The position numbers and the translations under genes are program-made. Of a stretch of DNA of 64,000 bases, positions 60,726-64,000 are shown one piece after another (position 1 is the first letter of the stretch; every line of letters starts with the position of its first letter). The notes beneath the pieces were generated by a model, which ran no database searches, had not been told where the DNA came from, and saw only the letters and a list, made by a program, of their open reading frames with translations. This DNA is from Gallaecimonas mangrovi. GTDB lineage: Bacteria > Pseudomonadota > Gammaproteobacteria > Enterobacterales > Gallaecimonadaceae. The stretch is from NCBI RefSeq assembly GCF_003367375.1, contig NZ_CP031416.1, forward strand, positions 3,603,501 to 3,667,500. The letters are read 5' to 3'.

Positions 60726-62075
60726 CTAGCGCATCTGCAGAATGATGAGGTCGATACTGGCCGGGTTGGTGTGCTCACGCAGGGCTTTCACTTCGCCAGC
60801 ACTTACCTTACCGCCGCTATTGCCCCAACTAGAGCGCACAAAGGTGAGCAATTTAGCCAGTTGCGCATCATTTAGCTGCCCACGGTACGGTGGCATCCGG
60901 TATGCGTCGGGCAAGCCGCCAGCGCCCACCCGGCCAGAGCCATTGAGCACCACATTAATGGCTGAGTCCGGGGCGGCAATTAACATGGAGGTGGCCCCCG
61001 CTAACGGCGGGATCCATGGCTTTTTACCGCGACCATCAAGGCCATGGCAAAAGCCGCATTTCTCGGCGTAATGCTGGGCACCGGCCACCTGGCCTCTATT
61101 GGCCGCGGTGAGCGCTTGTTGAGTGCTGTTGTCGTACTGCCAGGGCTTGTCGTCTTGCTCAGGGTTGGCGGGTAGCGATTTTAAATACGTGGCGATAGCG
61201 CGAAGGTCGTCATCGCTCATAAATTGCGTGGAGTTATTAAAAGCGTCGGTCATAGAGCCAAACACCACGGCATGGTCGTTGCGGCCGGTTTTCAGGAACT
61301 GATAAATATCTTGCTCACTCCAGCGCCCTAAGCCGCGATTAGGGTCGTTACGCAGGCTCGGTGCGTACCAGCCGTCGAGCAACGCTCCGGAAAGGTAGCG
61401 GTTGCTAGTTTCGTCCAGGGCTTTTTCGTTCATCGCTACGCCACGCGGGGTGTGGCAGCTGCCGCAATGGCCAGGGCCTTGTACCAAATAAGCGCCGCGG
61501 TTCCATTGCGCGCTTTTACCGCTGGTGGGCGTAAAGGCTTTACCGTCGGTAAAGAGCAGGTTCCACCAAGCCAGGGGCCAGCGCATATTCATTGGCCATG
61601 AGATCTCACTGGCTTTATTGGCTTGTGTTACCGGTTTTACGCCATGCATAAAGTAGGCGTACAGGGCTTTGATATCGTCATCTGACAATTTTTGGTAAGA
61701 CGGGTAAGGCATGGCCGGGTACAAATGATGGCCATCTTTCGCCACACCATGGCGCACGGCACGGTCGAAATCACTCAAGCTGTACTGGCCAATACCGGTG
61801 GCGCTGTCCGGGGTGATATTGGTGGTATAAATCGCCCCCAGTGGCGTCCCCATTTTTAAGCCGCCACTGAAGGGTTTGCTGTCAGCTGTACTGTGGCAGG
61901 CAACGCAGTCGCCGAGCCGTGCCACATATTCACCACGGTCAATCCAAGCTTGGCTATTAAGCGGCGCCGCGTCACTGCTTTTAAAAGGGGAAGCGGGCTG
62001 CCGAACGTTAAGCCAAACAGACCCAAGCAGGCCAATAATGACAACGGCCACGATAGCAATAAGCACTTTTTTCAA
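60726..62075 (-). CDS. Membrane-anchored triheme cytochrome c
   Basis: The 449-residue protein has an uncleaved or signal-type N-terminal helix (VLIAIVAVVIIGLLGSVWLNV) and three heme-c motifs: CVACH (Cys57), CGSCH near residue 205 and CGFCH near 342. Axial methionines are probable in PAMPYPSY and later MxPY contexts. Such triheme subunits take electrons from periplasmic molybdenum hydroxylases or alcohol dehydrogenases to the respiratory chain. The start is TTG at 62075 after GGAG. It lies 89 bases downstream of the molybdenum subunit. Confidence 0.92.
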   Translation of the reverse strand: MKKVLIAIVAVVIIGLLGSVWLNVRQPASPFKSSDAAPLNSQAWIDRGEYVARLGDCVACHSTADSKPFSGGLKMGTPLGAIYTTNITPDSATGIGQYSLSDFDRAVRHGVAKDGHHLYPAMPYPSYQKLSDDDIKALYAYFMHGVKPVTQANKASEISWPMNMRWPLAWWNLLFTDGKAFTPTSGKSAQWNRGAYLVQGPGHCGSCHTPRGVAMNEKALDETSNRYLSGALLDGWYAPSLRNDPNRGLGRWSEQDIYQFLKTGRNDHAVVFGSMTDAFNNSTQFMSDDDLRAIATYLKSLPANPEQDDKPWQYDNSTQQALTAANRGQVAGAQHYAEKCGFCHGLDGRGKKPWIPPLAGATSMLIAAPDSAINVVLNGSGRVGAGGLPDAYRMPPYRGQLNDAQLAKLLTFVRSSWGNSGGKVSAGEVKALREHTNPASIDLIILQMR

Positions 62076-62164
62076 CGGACACTCCGTTTATCAATAAGGG
62101 GCGCAGGCCAAAACCCTACGCCGGGTACATCCCTTTACCGGCTCGCCTGTACGCAAGCGGCCCA

Positions 62165-64000
62165 TTAGCTTTCAAAGCGATGATTTTTTAGTGGCATGCT
62201 GCGAATGCGTTTGCCAATCAACGCCGACACCGCATTCGCTACTGCCGGCGGTACCGCCGGTAAACCGGGTTCGCCAATGCCGCCCATCGGCGCGCCACTT
62301 TCCACTATCTGCACATGCACCTTTGGCATGCGTGAGGGCGGCAAAATGGGGTAAAGATCGTAGTTACGCGCCAGTGGTTCGCCGTTGTTGTAAACCACCT
62401 CTTCAAGCAGCACCTGTGATAGCCCCAGGGCCGAGGCCGACTGCACCTGCGCTTCGATAATGGCGGGGTTAACAATGCTGCCAGGGTCAATGGCTTCCCA
62501 AACATCGTGTACCACGACTTGGCCATTACGGATTGAGACCTCGGCCATGGCCGCAGCATGGCTGCCAAAAGGAGATGCCATAGCGATGCCGCGGGCCCGC
62601 AGGCTGCCATCAGCAGCGGTAAAAGGCCCCCGCTTCCAGCCTCCGGCCAGCGCGACAACAGCGTTAAGCAGATTTGTCAGGCGGGTATTGCCTTTTAAGA
62701 GATGCAAACGCAGCTGATAAGGGTCTTGGCCGCCTTTATCGGCTAGCTCGTCAAGAAAGCACTCATAAAGGAAGTCGTTCATGGAATTACCCACCGACCG
62801 CCAATAGGCCAACATGGTGGGGTTTTTCACAAATTGCTGGGCAATGCGCTTGTTGGGAATGTGGTAGGCCTTACCGGTGAGGCCTTCAAGTGCACTTGCA
62901 TCCAGTGCTTTAGGGTCGTGATGGTTGCGAATGCCTTCCGCTGGCCCTTCACAGGCGCTGATGGCCTCTAGGGCAATGGGCATACCCTTTTCATCCAGGC
63001 CCCCGCGAAACCGCACCGCCGCCATGGGCCGCAATGGGTCTCGTAAAAATTCCTCTTCACGGCTCCAAATCAACTTAATGGGCCGACCAACCGCCTTGGC
63101 CAAAGCGATAGCCTGCGGGTAAGGGTTGGCAGACGGATAGAGGAAGTGGCGGCCAAAAAACCCGCCCAACAGCGGCGAGTGAATGTTCACTTGCTGCGGC
63201 GAAAGGCCCGCCACTTTGGCAATTTGCGCCTGAAACATCTCTGGCGCCTGGTTGGGCAACCAAATGTCTAAGCTACCGTCTTTATTAAAGCGTGCCAGAG
63301 AAGATGGCGGTTCCAGCTGGCCATGGTGCAAATACTGGCTGTGATAGGTGGCTTCAACCTGGGTTGCCGCCTTGGCTAGCGCGTCACTCACATTACCTTC
63401 GGCTTCAGCCGTAATGCCCGGCCCCGAGGTACTGGCAAGCGCTTTAGCAAAGTCCGCCGTTGAGAAATCGTCTGGCATCGCCCTGATGCTGGCATCGGTT
63501 TTGACGCTCGGCATAACCCAATCGACTTGCAAGGCATCCACCGCTTGCTTGGCATGCCACCAGCGCTGGGCTACCACCGCCACCGCGCCAGGCAAGCGGT
63601 GAACCGAATGCACGCCCTTCATCGCCTTGACGGTGGCTTCGTTACTGATAGAACCAATATCAAGCCCCAAACGCGGCGCGTGCTTAACGGCCGCATGGAG
63701 CATGCCTTCTACTTTGCAATCAATGGCATAAATGGCTTTGCCGGTGGATTTCTCGTAAACATCCAACCGTTTAACCGGTTTGCCTATCCAGCGAAAGGTA
63801 CTGGGATCACGCAGGGTAACGGTGCTGGGGTCTGGCACCGGTAAGTCCAAGGCATTTTTCGCAAGCTCGCCATAAGTGAGGGATCTGCCCGAGGCAGCGT
63901 GCAGCACCTTGCCCGGTTCGGTGCTGAGTTCTGTTATCGGCACAGCAAAGCGCTGAGCCGCTGCCGTTAGCAGCATTTGCCGAGCCAAAGCGCCAAGTTT
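62165..64000 (-). CDS. Xanthine dehydrogenase-family molybdopterin-binding subunit (IorB-like), partial
   Basis: 612 codons are present; the 5' end lies beyond the right edge, with the frame open to base 64000. Seen are the domain junction DPSTFRWIGKPVKRLDVYEKSTGKAIYAID, YHSQYLHHGQLEP, the cofactor-binding LLGGFFGRHFLYP, WSREEEFLRDPLRP, and a late MGGIGEPGLPAVPPAVANA (the base-Glu GEPG motif). This is the IorB type of large subunit, often periplasmic and paired with a 2Fe-2S subunit plus cytochrome c. The iron-sulfur gene is expected just outside the window. Substrate could be an aldehyde or N-heteroaromatic. Confidence 0.92.
   Translation of the reverse strand, partial: KLGALARQMLLTAAAQRFAVPITELSTEPGKVLHAASGRSLTYGELAKNALDLPVPDPSTVTLRDPSTFRWIGKPVKRLDVYEKSTGKAIYAIDCKVEGMLHAAVKHAPRLGLDIGSISNEATVKAMKGVHSVHRLPGAVAVVAQRWWHAKQAVDALQVDWVMPSVKTDASIRAMPDDFSTADFAKALASTSGPGITAEAEGNVSDALAKAATQVEATYHSQYLHHGQLEPPSSLARFNKDGSLDIWLPNQAPEMFQAQIAKVAGLSPQQVNIHSPLLGGFFGRHFLYPSANPYPQAIALAKAVGRPIKLIWSREEEFLRDPLRPMAAVRFRGGLDEKGMPIALEAISACEGPAEGIRNHHDPKALDASALEGLTGKAYHIPNKRIAQQFVKNPTMLAYWRSVGNSMNDFLYECFLDELADKGGQDPYQLRLHLLKGNTRLTNLLNAVVALAGGWKRGPFTAADGSLRARGIAMASPFGSHAAAMAEVSIRNGQVVVHDVWEAIDPGSIVNPAIIEAQVQSASALGLSQVLLEEVVYNNGEPLARNYDLYPILPPSRMPKVHVQIVESGAPMGGIGEPGLPAVPPAVANAVSALIGKRIRSMPLKNHRFES

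Overview
The window is chromosomal DNA of a free-living gammaproteobacterium. The gene orders metB<>metJ, rpmE<>priA-ftsN-hslVU with rraA nearby, and maoP<>hdfR are typical of that class. The mix of TonB receptor, secreted peptidases and FG-GAP lipoproteins fits the Alteromonadales/Gallaecimonas/Shewanella range; the exact genus is an inference. Coding is dense, and most transcription units end in clear hairpin plus T-tract terminators. TTG start codons are unusually common.

Region 1 (1-16.9 kb) is mostly housekeeping. It holds the metB start, MetJ operator and metJ; a TetR regulator with an exported alpha/beta hydrolase; malic enzyme; rpmE; priA-ftsN; hslVU behind a recognisable heat-shock promoter; an HBM-type chemoreceptor; maoP<>hdfR; an MJ1255-type glycosyltransferase with a PAP2 phosphatase; a SYLF protein; rraA; and a FrnE-like DsbA-family protein. 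Region 2 (16.9-21.4 kb) has a secreted GH92 alpha-mannosidase divergent from a secreted M1 metallopeptidase.

Region 3 (21.6-30.6 kb) is a head-to-tail array of four paralogous outer-membrane lipoproteins. Each has a lipobox, one or three copies of a 78-residue cysteine-bearing beta module, an Fn3-like linker, and exactly seven FG-GAP-like units ending in YLY. This predicts a seven-bladed beta-propeller. Each gene has its own terminator and upstream region.

Region 4 (30.7-35.9 kb) is a periplasmic copper-resistance locus: copA-copB plus a degenerate HMA-fold protein, divergent from a CusRS/CopRS two-component system, with a CusR-type box between them.

Region 5 (35.9-51.9 kb) is the most unusual part. 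A YheO/DauR-like regulator stands divergent from a TonB receptor, followed by nine more co-directional genes. These are two M61-like metallopeptidase + S10 serine carboxypeptidase pairs, a third S10 enzyme, a Tat-exported class-V PLP enzyme, an exported RidA translationally coupled to it, and a cytoplasmic RidA. The layout suggests import and envelope-side dismantling of a peptide, with a PLP step in the periplasm whose reactive enamine/imine by-products are cleared on site. A candidate small RNA, an IclR regulator and an MFS transporter with a duplicated operator follow.

Region 6 (52.0-57.1 kb) looks like an electrophile/aldehyde detoxification island: two DJ-1/PfpI paralogues, an aldehyde dehydrogenase, a DUF1330 protein and an NADP-dependent oxidoreductase, with a TetR regulator and two matching palindromic operators. 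Region 7 (57.1-64 kb) has a coupled YdcZ-type transporter pair, one member broken by a single-base frameshift, with a divergent LysR gene. It ends in a molybdenum-hydroxylase operon (Mo-binding subunit running off the window, triheme cytochrome c, XdhC, MocA-like cytidylyltransferase).
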